A stretch of DNA of 64,000 nt from Ramlibacter tataouinensis (lineage in GTDB: Bacteria > Pseudomonadota > Gammaproteobacteria > Burkholderiales > Burkholderiaceae_C), in the NCBI GenBank assembly GCA_002427815.1, contig DIZF01000020.1, positions 163,871 to 227,870 of the forward strand, in the 5' to 3' direction. Position numbers and translations under genes: made by a program. The notes beneath the pieces were generated by a model. That model ran no database searches, was not told the origin of the DNA, and saw only the letters and a list, made by a program, of their open reading frames with translations. Shown here piece after piece: positions 50,534-58,626 of the stretch; position 1 is the first letter of the stretch, and each line of letters opens with the position of its first letter.

Positions 50534-51147
50534 GACTTGCCTCCTGCGGGTTGGCCCGCCTGCCTGGAACCGTAGGCTGTTCCCCAACCCCAGACTTCGG
50601 CGCCCTTGCCGCGCTTGAGGACGCGGTTGCGGAAGATATCCGCAATCACATCGCCGTCGCCGCCCAGCAGCGCCTTGGTCGAGCACATTTCGGCGCAGGC
50701 CGGCAGCTTGCCTTCGGCCAGCCGGTTGCGGCCGTACTTCTCGAACTCGGCTTGCGAGCCATTGACCTCCGGGCCCCCGGCGCAGAATGTGCACTTGTCC
50801 ATCTTGCCGCGCACGCCGAAGGTGCCCATCGCCGGAAACTGCGGCGCTCCGAAGGGGCAGGCGTAGCTGCAATAGCCGCAGCCGATGCACACGTCCTTGT
50901 CGTGCAGCACCACGCCCTCGTCGGTGCGGTAGAAGCAATTGACCGGGCACACCGCCATGCAGGGCGCGTCGGAACAGTGCATGCAGGCCACGGAGATGGA
51001 ACGCTCACCGGGCACGCCGTCGTTGAGCGTGATCACGCGCCGGCGATTGACGCCCCACGGCACCTCGTTCTCGTTCTTGCAGGCCGTGACGCAGCCGTTG
51101 CACTCGATGCAGCGCTCGGCATCGCAGACGAATTTCATTCTTGCCAT
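50530..51147 (-). CDS. Formate dehydrogenase iron-sulfur (beta) subunit
   Basis: A 205-residue ferredoxin-type subunit with four [4Fe-4S] cysteine groups: CIECNGCVTAC, CMHCSDAPCMAVCP, CIGCGYCSYACP, and CTFC with a later CAEMC. It carries electrons from the catalytic subunit to the cytochrome b subunit. Unlike E. coli FdnH it has no C-terminal membrane helix. The ATG at 51145-51147 is preceded by GGAGG and stands one base after the stop of a 26-codon small ORF, suggesting coupled translation. Confidence 0.93.
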   Translation of the reverse strand: MARMKFVCDAERCIECNGCVTACKNENEVPWGVNRRRVITLNDGVPGERSISVACMHCSDAPCMAVCPVNCFYRTDEGVVLHDKDVCIGCGYCSYACPFGAPQFPAMGTFGVRGKMDKCTFCAGGPEVNGSQAEFEKYGRNRLAEGKLPACAEMCSTKALLGGDGDVIADIFRNRVLKRGKGAEVWGWGTAYGSRQAGQPAGGKS

Positions 51148-51148
51148 G

Positions 51149-51229
51149 TCAAGCCTCCTGCCGAGCCGCCTCAAAGGAGGCTTGCGCCTCCTCGGGGGGC
51201 AGCGAACAAATGTGAGCGTGGGGGTTCAT
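51149..51229 (-). CDS. 26-codon small ORF preceding the FeS subunit gene
   Basis: The ATG overlaps the stop of the catalytic subunit gene (ATGA, 51226-51229) and has a strong GGAG site within that gene's end. The peptide ends ASFEAARQEA, almost identical to the end of the second 26-codon ORF at 54201. Its stop is one base before the FeS subunit ATG. It includes a GGAGGC-gcaa-GCCTCC hairpin. Not known as a protein; it may be a leader peptide or coupling element. Confidence 0.4.
   Translation of the reverse strand: MNPHAHICSLPPEEAQASFEAARQEA
51155..51175 (-). repeat. 21-base repeat, copy 1 (before the FeS subunit gene)
   Basis: This 21-base block (plus strand begins CTCCTGCCGAGCCGCC and ends TCAAA) is identical to 54207-54227. 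It encodes the shared end of the two small ORFs and supplies the ribosome-binding GGAG for the next gene. Confidence 0.8.
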
Positions 51230-54204
51230 GCCGCTCCTGCCTTCTCGACGTTGCAGATCGTCGTCTTGGTTTCCTGCATCATCGTGACGCTGTCGTAGCC
51301 GTAGGTGGTGCCGGTGTTCACCGCTTCGCCGCGCACGATGGGCGCCGCGCCGCTGGGGTAGTAGGCCAACATGTCGGCGCCTTGCCAGCGGCCGGAAAAA
51401 TGGAACGGCATCCACACCGTGTCGGGCCCGACCCGTTCGGTGACCATGGCCTGGACATTCAGCCGGGCACCCGTCGGCGTCGAGAGCCAGACCCGCTCGC
51501 CATCGCGAATGTGCCGCTCGGCCGCCGCCTTGGGGTTGATTTCGACGAACGCTTCCTGCTGCAGTTCGGCCAGCCATGGATTGGAACGAGTCTCCTCGCC
51601 GCCTCCTTCATACTCTGTCAGACGGCCCGAAGTGAGGATCAGCGGATATTTTTCCGCGACCTTGTCGGTGACGTTCTTCTGCTGCAGGGTCTTGTACAGC
51701 GTGGGCAGCCGCCAGAACGCCTTCTTGTCGTCGTGGGTCGGGTACTTGGCCACCAGGTCGGGGCGCGTGCTGTACAGCGCCTCGCGGTGCTGCGGGATCC
51801 CGTCCGGGAAGTTCCAGACCACCGCGCGCGCCTTGGCGTTGCCGAAAACATGGCAGCCATGGTTCTTCATGGTGACCCGGATGATGCCGCCCGAACTATC
51901 GGTCTTCCAGTTCTTGCCTTCGGCCGCGACCTTCTCCACATCCGTCAGCTCGTCCCACCAACCCAGCTTCTTCAGCAGGACATGGTCAAACTCGGGATAG
52001 CCGGTCTGGATGTCGGCACCCTTGGAGGCCGAACCGTCTTCGGCCAGCAGGTTCTTGCCATCGCGCTCGACGCCGAAGTTGGCGCGGAAGTTGCCGCCGC
52101 CGTCCATCACATGCTTGGAAGTGTCATAGAGGTTGGGCGAACCGGGATGCTTGAGTTCGGGGTTGCCGTAGCAGGGCCACGGCAGTCCGTAGTAGTCGCC
52201 CGTCAGGTCGTAGCCGGTTTCCTTGTCCTTGCCCCCCTTGGACTTGAGCGTCTTGACGTCGAAATTGGCCATGTTGCGCATGTGCGCCTTCAGCCGCTCG
52301 GGGCTCTGCCCGGTGTAGCCAATGGTCCAAACGCACTTGTTGATCTCCCGCAGGATGTCCTCGGGCACGGGCTCGTCCATGCCCTTGACTTTCTGCATCT
52401 TGTAGTTCTTGACCAGTTCCTTGGCGAAGCCCAACTTGTCGGCCAACTGGTACATGATCATGTGGTCGCTGCGGCTTTCCCAGAGCGGCTCGATCACCTT
52501 CTCACGCCATTGCAGCGAGCGGTTGGATGCCGTGACCGACCCGCTGGTCTCGAACTGCGTGGCGGCCGGCAGCAGATACACGGCGCGGTTGGCATTGAGG
52601 TCCTCGGGCTTGCCGGGCATCGCCGCCATCGCCGCGGTGGCCGACGGATACGGGTCGATCACCACCAGCAGGTCCAGCTTGTCCATGGCCCGCTTCATCT
52701 CCAGGCCACGGGTCTGTGAATTGGGCGCGTGACCCCAGAACACGACGCCGCGCAGATTCGGGTCCTGGTCGATCAGCTCGTTCTTCTCCAGCACGCCATC
52801 GATCCAGCGCGAGACCGTGATGCCGGGCTTGGACATCATGCCGGCGTTGGCGAAGCGGCCCTTGATCCAGTCGTAGTCGACGCCCCAGGTCTTGGCGAAA
52901 TGGCGCCACGATCCTTCGATGATGCCGTAGTAGCCGGGCAGCGAATCGGGGTTGGGCCCCACATCGGTGGCGCCCTGCACGTTGTCGTGGCCGCGGAAGA
53001 TGTTGGCGCCGCCGCCCGACACGCCGACGTTGCCCAGCGCCAGCTGCACGATGCAGGACGCCCGCACCATCGCATTGCCGATGGTGTGCTGGGTCTGGCC
53101 CATGCACCACACCAGCGTGGAAGGACGGTTCCTGGCCATCATCTCGGCGACCTTGGCCATCTGGGCTTCGCCGACGCCGCAGGCCTCCTCCACCTTGTCC
53201 GGCGTCCATTTGGCCATCACGTCCTTTTTCACGTCGTCCATGCCGTAGACGCGGTCGTTGATGTATTTCTGGTCTTCCCAGCCGTTCTTGAAGATGTGGT
53301 ACAGCAAACCGAACAGGAACGGTATGTCCGATCCCGAACGGATGCGGACGTACTCATCCGCCTTGGCCGCCGTGCGCGTGAAGCGCGGATCCACCACGAT
53401 CATCTTGGTGCCGTTCTCCTTGGCATGCAGCATGTGCAGCATGCTGACCGGATGCGCTTCCGCGGCATTCGAGCCGATGTACAACGCGCATTTGCTGTTC
53501 TGCATGTCGTTGTACGAATTCGTCATGGCGCCGTAGCCCCATGTATTGGCGACGCCGGCCACTGTGGTGGAGTGGCAGATGCGGGCCTGATGGTCGCAGT
53601 TGTTGCTGCCCCAGTAGCTCACGAACTTGCGCAGCAGGTAGGACTGCTCGTTGTTGTGCTTGGAGGACCCCACCCAGTACATCGCGTCAGGACCGCTCGC
53701 CTTCCGCAACTCCAGCATCCTGGTGGCGATCTCATTGAGCGCGGTGTCCCAGCTGATGCGTTCGTATTTGCCGTTGACCAGCTTCATCGGATAGCGTAGC
53801 CGGTACTCGCCGTGGCCGTGCTCGCGGATCGCAGCGCCCTTGGCGCAATGCGCGCCCATGTTGATAGGCGAGTCGAACACCGGTTCCTGACGCACCCACA
53901 CGCCGTTCTCGACCACGGCATCGACGGCGCAGCCCACCGAGCAATGGCTGCACACTGTGCGTTTGACTTCGATCTTGCCCGCACCGACTGCCGGCGCCTG
54001 GCCGTCCGCCGCCCGCGCCTTCTTGACGAGAGCCAGTGACGAGGCCGCTATGCCGACGCCGACACCCAGGCCAGAGCGCCGCAGAAAAGCGCGCCGGTCC
54101 ATGGTGGGCAATGCGTGCGAGAGACCACGCTGCAGGCTGCGGACGAACGGCGATCGTGCGGCCACCTCGTGGATACCCGTCTTCTTGGTCAACAACATGG
54201 TCAT
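51226..54204 (-). CDS. Formate dehydrogenase catalytic (alpha) subunit, Cys-type, Tat-exported
   Basis: A 992-residue molybdopterin (bis-MGD) enzyme oxidising formate in the periplasm. A Tat signal (MDRRAFLRRSGLGVG, residues 35-49) is followed by a [4Fe-4S] site CSHCSVGC (Cys85, 88, 92, with Cys120). The metal ligand region reads DHQARICHSTTVAG: Cys210 replaces the selenocysteine of E. coli FdnG and is followed by the catalytic His211. The C-terminal cofactor domain contains TSGRLTEY. The start at 54204 overlaps a 26-codon small ORF (ATGA); an in-frame ATG at 54198 has better ribosome-site spacing. A nearby TorD-like chaperone and FdhD fit its maturation. Confidence 0.95.
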   Translation of the reverse strand: MTMLLTKKTGIHEVAARSPFVRSLQRGLSHALPTMDRRAFLRRSGLGVGVGIAASSLALVKKARAADGQAPAVGAGKIEVKRTVCSHCSVGCAVDAVVENGVWVRQEPVFDSPINMGAHCAKGAAIREHGHGEYRLRYPMKLVNGKYERISWDTALNEIATRMLELRKASGPDAMYWVGSSKHNNEQSYLLRKFVSYWGSNNCDHQARICHSTTVAGVANTWGYGAMTNSYNDMQNSKCALYIGSNAAEAHPVSMLHMLHAKENGTKMIVVDPRFTRTAAKADEYVRIRSGSDIPFLFGLLYHIFKNGWEDQKYINDRVYGMDDVKKDVMAKWTPDKVEEACGVGEAQMAKVAEMMARNRPSTLVWCMGQTQHTIGNAMVRASCIVQLALGNVGVSGGGANIFRGHDNVQGATDVGPNPDSLPGYYGIIEGSWRHFAKTWGVDYDWIKGRFANAGMMSKPGITVSRWIDGVLEKNELIDQDPNLRGVVFWGHAPNSQTRGLEMKRAMDKLDLLVVIDPYPSATAAMAAMPGKPEDLNANRAVYLLPAATQFETSGSVTASNRSLQWREKVIEPLWESRSDHMIMYQLADKLGFAKELVKNYKMQKVKGMDEPVPEDILREINKCVWTIGYTGQSPERLKAHMRNMANFDVKTLKSKGGKDKETGYDLTGDYYGLPWPCYGNPELKHPGSPNLYDTSKHVMDGGGNFRANFGVERDGKNLLAEDGSASKGADIQTGYPEFDHVLLKKLGWWDELTDVEKVAAEGKNWKTDSSGGIIRVTMKNHGCHVFGNAKARAVVWNFPDGIPQHREALYSTRPDLVAKYPTHDDKKAFWRLPTLYKTLQQKNVTDKVAEKYPLILTSGRLTEYEGGGEETRSNPWLAELQQEAFVEINPKAAAERHIRDGERVWLSTPTGARLNVQAMVTERVGPDTVWMPFHFSGRWQGADMLAYYPSGAAPIVRGEAVNTGTTYGYDSVTMMQETKTTICNVEKAGAA

Positions 54205-54281
54205 GACTCCTGCCGAGCCGCCTCAAACGAGGCGGCCGCGCCCTGGGGACGCAGTGAAAGAACGTTGAGCGGGATGGACAT
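54201..54281 (-). CDS. 26-codon small ORF preceding the catalytic subunit gene
   Basis: It runs from the ATG at 54279-54281 to a TGA that overlaps the start codon of the catalytic subunit gene (ATGA). Its last residues, ASFEAARQES, match the end of the small ORF at 51149 (ASFEAARQEA); both are exactly 26 codons. The coding sequence holds a perfect GCCGCCTC-gttt-GAGGCGGC hairpin. No strong Shine-Dalgarno precedes it. It may be a leader peptide or a coupling element. Confidence 0.4.
   Translation of the reverse strand: MSIPLNVLSLRPQGAAASFEAARQES
54207..54227 (-). repeat. 21-base repeat, copy 2 (before the catalytic subunit gene)
   Basis: Identical over 21 bases to 51155-51175. It lies inside the second 26-codon small ORF and supplies GGAG just before the catalytic subunit start. 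Confidence 0.8.
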
Positions 54282-54302
54282 GCTCTCGTGAACGAGCGAG
54301 AG

Positions 54303-54506
54303 TCAGGTGCGGGCGGTCTGGTAGTAGCGCTTGACGTGTTCGGTCAGTTGGTAGCCGCCACCGTTTTCGGGCGGCGCCTTCACCTCCGGTGGGTCAGCGG
54401 GCTGCTGCACGCCCGGCAGCAGCGTCGCGGCTGCGGCGACCGCACCGATGGTGCCCACGCCGGTGAACAAGGTTCTGCGTGATAACCGGCTCTTCGGCTG
54501 TTCCAT
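54303..54506 (-). CDS. Small Tat-signal protein of the formate dehydrogenase operon
   Basis: A 67-residue protein with a twin-arginine signal (SRRTLFTGVGTIGAVAAAATLLPG, shown in part: SRRTLFTGVG) and a short polar tail, PPENGGGYQLTEHVKRYYQT. A strong GGGAGAG site precedes its ATG. Small Tat-targeted proteins of this kind often stand just before formate dehydrogenase alpha genes. Their role is not established; a partner or assembly factor co-exported with the enzyme is possible. Confidence 0.8.
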   Translation of the reverse strand: MEQPKSRLSRRTLFTGVGTIGAVAAAATLLPGVQQPADPPEVKAPPENGGGYQLTEHVKRYYQTART

Positions 54507-54631
54507 GCTGTCTCTCCCTTGTCAGGATTGAACGACCCTCACCATTGAATGTAACGCCCGCCCCGTGTTGGTGCAACGGTGCAAACACCGAGATGAACGG
54601 CAGAGCTAATGCCCTATCTGGCGCAGGACAT

Positions 54632-55264
54632 TCAGGTGAGCATGTCGAATGCTTGCGCTTCCACGCTCATGAAGGCCCGGGTAAACCCGGCCAGCACAGC
54701 ATAGAAGCGAGCACTGGGATGTCCGGACACCGCATCGCACAGGGCCGGCACCCAGCTCCGCACATGCGTGGCAAAGAAATCGCGCTGCCGCGAGAGGTTG
54801 GCCACTGCCGCGTCGTCCCCGGCGATCAGGTAACGCATGACCTCGCACAGGCAGGCGATATGGTCCTCGGTTTCGGCAATGGACTCGTCGCGCGCCAGGC
54901 CCAGGCCCGCCAGATCGGTACGCAATCGCGCCAGCGGTTTGTCATTGAGAAAGCCGCTCAGGTAATGCGAACCGAACAGGTACACCTCGGGCTTGCCCAC
55001 GCCGCCGAACAGCGTCTGGTATTCGCTGTCCACGGCTTCGGTCGTCATTTCGCGCGCCATGGCCACCAATTCGCGCCAGGGCTCCTCGAGAAAAGCCCCG
55101 GGAGCGGGCGCTTCGATCGCCGCCACGCGCAAAGCGGCTAGCAGTTGCGCAGCAGGCGGCGCGTAGTACAGCTGGGCCAGCAGCCCGTAGACCTCCGCCC
55201 GGGCGGTTTCTTCGTCCAGGGCGGAGGAGACGGGGATCCGGTCTGAACGGTCGGGATTGGTCAT
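54632..55264 (-). CDS. TorD/DmsD-family molybdoenzyme chaperone
   Basis: A 210-residue all-helical cytoplasmic chaperone. It begins with a typical RAEVYGLLAQLYYAPP helix. The family signature around residues 100-150 includes LFGGVGKPEVYLFGSHYLSGFLNDKPL and the ETEDHIACLCEVMRYLIAGDD region with the conserved E-x-D-H. It probably binds the Tat signal of the catalytic subunit and holds it until the Mo cofactor is inserted. It is located in the fdh operon upstream of the small Tat protein and catalytic genes. Confidence 0.87.
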   Translation of the reverse strand: MTNPDRSDRIPVSSALDEETARAEVYGLLAQLYYAPPAAQLLAALRVAAIEAPAPGAFLEEPWRELVAMAREMTTEAVDSEYQTLFGGVGKPEVYLFGSHYLSGFLNDKPLARLRTDLAGLGLARDESIAETEDHIACLCEVMRYLIAGDDAAVANLSRQRDFFATHVRSWVPALCDAVSGHPSARFYAVLAGFTRAFMSVEAQAFDMLT

Positions 55265-55356
55265 TTGCGAAATGTTGGAGTCAGAGCCCGATTTCGTTCA
55301 GCGTGATGTCGCGCCGGCAACATCATGGCCCCGGATCGGGATCCGACCCGCAAGGG

Positions 55357-57456
55357 CTAGAGATCGGTGATTTTGACCTCGTTATCGGCCGAGTACATGT
55401 CGATCACCCGGCAGTCCGCGCACATCTTCAATCGCTCGAGCGCAGCGCCCTGGAACATCGAATGGCCGGCCAACCGCCCCAGCATGGCGTCGATGGCCTT
55501 CACCGTTCCGAACGGCTTGCCGCACCGCACGCAGGCATAAGGCGGTGTTTCATTGAGCACCCGGGCTTCCTTGCGCTCAGGTGTCAGCAGCAGGCGGGGC
55601 TTGAGGCTGATCGCTTTTTCCGGGCAGGTGCTGGCGCACAAGCCGCATTGCACGCAGTTCTTCTCGATGAAGCGAAGCTGGGGCTGCAGGTGGTTGTCCT
55701 GCAGGGCGCTGACCGGACAGGCGCTGACGCAGCTCAGGCACAGCGTGCACTTGTCCTTGTCGACCTCCACGGTGCCGAACGGCGAGCCGGCGGCCGGCAA
55801 ATCGATCGCCGCCGGCCGCAGTGGCGCCTGTTCCACCAGGTGGTCGAGCGCGAGTTCCAGGGTGCCGCGTTTCTCCGGTGCCAGCGCGAAACGCCCGGGC
55901 AGCGCCGGCGCCAGTGGACGGTTCGCGACGAGCAATCGCAGCTCCTGGTCCAGATCGGCCAGTCCCGCCGCGCGAATCAAGGTGAAGTGCGTTCCTTCGT
56001 AACCCAGGCCGTTCAGGAGCGCCTGCGCCACATCCATCTGCTCGCGCAGCGCGTCGAGATACTGGGGCGCTTCCTCCGCGGTGGCCAGTACCGCGACCTG
56101 CGACGCGCCCGTGGCGATTGCGCTCAGCCAGACATCGATGCCGAGGCTGGCCGTGTGCCAGACTGCTACCGGAATGACATTGGCCGGAACGCCCTGGGCC
56201 ACGCCCAGCTGCGCCGCCCGGCCGACCTCTTCCACCAGCGCCAGGCCCCGCTCCTGGCTGTGCAGCAGCAACACCGGCGCCGTGCCGCCGGCCTGCAGGT
56301 AGGTTGACAGCAGGGTCCTGATCTTCCGGCCCTGCGTTGTCGCGGGCGGGTACGCATAGGTGAGCGCGCCGCTCGGGCACACCGTGGTGCAAGCACCGCA
56401 GCCGACGCAGAGATTCGGGTTGACCTTGATCTGCTGGCGGCTCTTGTCGCTGGCGATCGCCTCGGCCGAACAGATCTCCACGCAAGCGTTGCAGCCGATG
56501 ATCTCGTTGCGGCTGTGCGCGCAGAGCTTTTGCCGGTAGCTGAAGAACTTCGGCTTTTCGAATTCGCCGACCAGGTCGCGCAGCTTGAGCAGCGTGCGCA
56601 GGCCCTGTTCACCCAAGCCCGCTTGCCCCGGCGGCCGCGGAAGATGGAAATAGCCCTGCGGCAGCGCATGCCGGAGAAAGGCCGGGGCCGGCCGCAGGTC
56701 CAGCACCAGGTCGAACCGCTCGCTCAACGCGCTGGCGTCGCGGTTGAAGTCGATGGCGCCGGCCACCGCGCAAGCCTTGACGCAGGCACGGTGCGAGACG
56801 CACTTGCCCAGGTCGATCTGGTAGTCCAGTCCGATGGCTCCTTCCGGGCAAGCGGCGACGCAGGCATTGCAGCGCGTGCACAGGTCCAGGTCGATCGGGT
56901 TCGTGGCCGACCATTTCAACTCGAACGCGCCGAGCCAGCCCTCGAGGCTGGCGATCGTTCCGCCGAGCATCGGATAGCGCCGATCCTGCGCCCCGGCGCC
57001 ACCTTGCACGAACACGGTGACATCGAGCACGTCGCTGACCAACCCCGCCGCCAGCTCCGCGGATTCCAGCGGGCCGACGATCAGCAAACGCCCGGCGCTC
57101 CTGTAGGTGACGGTGGGCACCGGTTCGGGATCGGGCAGGTGCGCCGCCGCCAGCAGCGCGGCGAGCTTGGGCATGGACCGGGCCGCATCGCGGCCCCAGC
57201 CGCCGGTCTCGCGGATATTGACGAACTTGACGGGCGCGATCGCGGCTTGCGTGTTCGCACCGATTTCCCCGAACAGGCGCTTCTCCTGGGTGCAGGCCAC
57301 CACCACTTCCCCACCGCCCTGGATGGCCCGCTGAAACGCGTCGGCTTCGCGCCGGCACAGGCTGGAATGAAGGGTCAGTGCCTCACCCAGTGCCGCGCCC
57401 AGGATCTTCTCCTGGAGCGGCATGGTCTTGTTGCAATCGCAAATCAGGGTCGGCAT
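55357..57456 (-). CDS. Polyferredoxin-like protein of the formate dehydrogenase operon
   Basis: A 699-residue cytoplasmic iron-sulfur protein. It has several [4Fe-4S] groups: CTRCNACVAACPEG (about residue 193), CVSHRACVKAC, CNACVEIC with CVGCGACTTVCPSG (about 345-375), and CTLCLSCVSACP with CVQCGLCASTCPEK (about 585-630). A final CVRCGKPFG and CADC pair may be a zinc or rubredoxin-like site. The N-terminal part has CDCNKTM and a NAD/quinone-independent Rossmann-like region. It is conserved beside DUF3305/DUF3306 genes in fdh operons. Its exact role (electron transfer or assembly) is not established. Confidence 0.85.
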   Translation of the reverse strand: MPTLICDCNKTMPLQEKILGAALGEALTLHSSLCRREADAFQRAIQGGGEVVVACTQEKRLFGEIGANTQAAIAPVKFVNIRETGGWGRDAARSMPKLAALLAAAHLPDPEPVPTVTYRSAGRLLIVGPLESAELAAGLVSDVLDVTVFVQGGAGAQDRRYPMLGGTIASLEGWLGAFELKWSATNPIDLDLCTRCNACVAACPEGAIGLDYQIDLGKCVSHRACVKACAVAGAIDFNRDASALSERFDLVLDLRPAPAFLRHALPQGYFHLPRPPGQAGLGEQGLRTLLKLRDLVGEFEKPKFFSYRQKLCAHSRNEIIGCNACVEICSAEAIASDKSRQQIKVNPNLCVGCGACTTVCPSGALTYAYPPATTQGRKIRTLLSTYLQAGGTAPVLLLHSQERGLALVEEVGRAAQLGVAQGVPANVIPVAVWHTASLGIDVWLSAIATGASQVAVLATAEEAPQYLDALREQMDVAQALLNGLGYEGTHFTLIRAAGLADLDQELRLLVANRPLAPALPGRFALAPEKRGTLELALDHLVEQAPLRPAAIDLPAAGSPFGTVEVDKDKCTLCLSCVSACPVSALQDNHLQPQLRFIEKNCVQCGLCASTCPEKAISLKPRLLLTPERKEARVLNETPPYACVRCGKPFGTVKAIDAMLGRLAGHSMFQGAALERLKMCADCRVIDMYSADNEVKITDL

Positions 57457-57985
57457 GGTGGGGCGGCTCGGGTACTGCAGGGACGGGATCGGAATGTGCC
57501 ACGGATTGGCCCTTGAGGTTATCCGCAACATCCCGGGCCCGACGCGCGGCCTCCTCTTCCTCGCGCTCCTCCTGGTCGAACAAGCCCAGGAATTTGGCGC
57601 TGGCGAGTTGGCGCAACAGTGCGTGCGGGATCGGGTCCGGCCTGGAATAGTCGTCGATGTAGACGTCCAGGCCGTCCATCACGTTGTAGCGCGGATCGGC
57701 GAACAGCTTTTTCATCGCCGCGTTCTTCACGTCGGGCGCCACGTCCCTTGCCACGAACCGGCTGAAGTCGGACTCGGCGGTGAGGGCTCGCACATCCTCG
57801 AGGGTGGGCGCCGGAACTTCGGCGGGCAATTCCGCCGGCATTTCCTCGGCCCTTTGCGCGATCGCCTCGGCAGCCGGCTCATCCATGGCAGCCAAAGCCG
57901 GCGGCGCCGGCTCGGCTTCCTGCGGCTTGCCTTCCTTGGCATCGAGCTTGCGCCTGGACCAGCGTCCCAGGAAACCGTCAGCCAT
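57383..57985 (-). CDS. DUF3306 family protein
   Basis: A 200-residue protein with the DUF3306 opening MADGFLGRWSRRKLDAKEG, a Pro/Ala/Glu-rich linker, and the conserved core DFSRFVARDVAPDVKNAAMKKLFADPRYNVMDGLDVYIDDYSRPDPIP (core residues about 80-130). It has no membrane helix. It is found in formate dehydrogenase operons; function unknown. Its last 74 bases overlap the start of the polyferredoxin gene in another frame, an unusually long overlap, so the C-terminal 24 residues may be dispensable. Confidence 0.83.
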   Translation of the reverse strand: MADGFLGRWSRRKLDAKEGKPQEAEPAPPALAAMDEPAAEAIAQRAEEMPAELPAEVPAPTLEDVRALTAESDFSRFVARDVAPDVKNAAMKKLFADPRYNVMDGLDVYIDDYSRPDPIPHALLRQLASAKFLGLFDQEEREEEEAARRARDVADNLKGQSVAHSDPVPAVPEPPHHADPDLRLQQDHAAPGEDPGRGTG

Positions 57986-58526
57986 GATCGCCGCCTCCGA
58001 ACTTCTTTTCGGTCGACACCGAAGCCGGGTTGCCGAAGCGATCCTGCAAGGGCTTGAAGCTCTCGGGTCGCTGGCGCTTCTTGGGCTCGATCACGTAGTG
58101 CTCATCCGCAAAGGACCGCATCCAGTCGACCACGTGCGGCGGCGCGGCGACCTGCTCCACGGTTTCCTGCGCGTCGAGCCAGCGGCCGGCGTCGTGATAG
58201 CTCAGCGACACCATGGTCGGCCGGGCGATCGGCTCCTGGCCTGCGGGCCCCTCTTCTTCCATGCGCCACAGCACGAACCAGCAAGGCGCAGCCGTGGTGA
58301 CGTTGAGGTAGTAGCCCTCGGCGTCGTCGCGAAACAGCTCCACGGTGAAACCCGGATGCAGCCAGCGCACCTCATCCTCGCTCTGGTGCAGGATGCGGGG
58401 CTCCTTGCCGAACGCGGCTTCCTGGGGCACGACGTCGTCGAGCACCCAGCGCCAGGGCTGCCAACGGTTGGCTATGCGCTCACGGCGCATGATCACGGCA
58501 ACCTCGATGCTGGGGCGTGGGCTCAT
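57978..58526 (-). CDS. DUF3305 family protein
   Basis: A 182-residue protein with DUF3305 features: VAVIMRRERIANRWQPWRWVLDDVVP, then LHPGFTVELFRDDAEGYYLNVTTAAPCWFVLWRM and the tail region VSLSYHDAGRWLDAQE. The ATG at 58524-58526 is preferred; an ATG 30 bases upstream is in frame. It is the first gene of the fdh operon and overlaps the DUF3306 gene by 8 bases. The family role is unknown, but the gene pair is tied to molybdenum formate dehydrogenases. Confidence 0.82.
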   Translation of the reverse strand: MSPRPSIEVAVIMRRERIANRWQPWRWVLDDVVPQEAAFGKEPRILHQSEDEVRWLHPGFTVELFRDDAEGYYLNVTTAAPCWFVLWRMEEEGPAGQEPIARPTMVSLSYHDAGRWLDAQETVEQVAAPPHVVDWMRSFADEHYVIEPKKRQRPESFKPLQDRFGNPASVSTEKKFGGGDHG

Positions 58527-58626
58527 CCAGCCACTGTAATGGATGGTGGCCGGCATTCACACTCCATTCACCTGTTGCCGCTACAGTGTCCAGGACATTC
58601 CAACAGGCCGCAGGGCGGAGGGAACC

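Noticed and set aside
50551..52719. A 722-codon plus-strand frame opposite the formate dehydrogenase genes
   Set aside because: Antisense shadow of the FeS and catalytic subunit genes, which carry full cofactor motifs.
51226..54204. A selenocysteine (UGA) codon in the formate dehydrogenase alpha gene
   Set aside because: The ligand position encodes cysteine (ARICHS), and the frame has no internal UGA.
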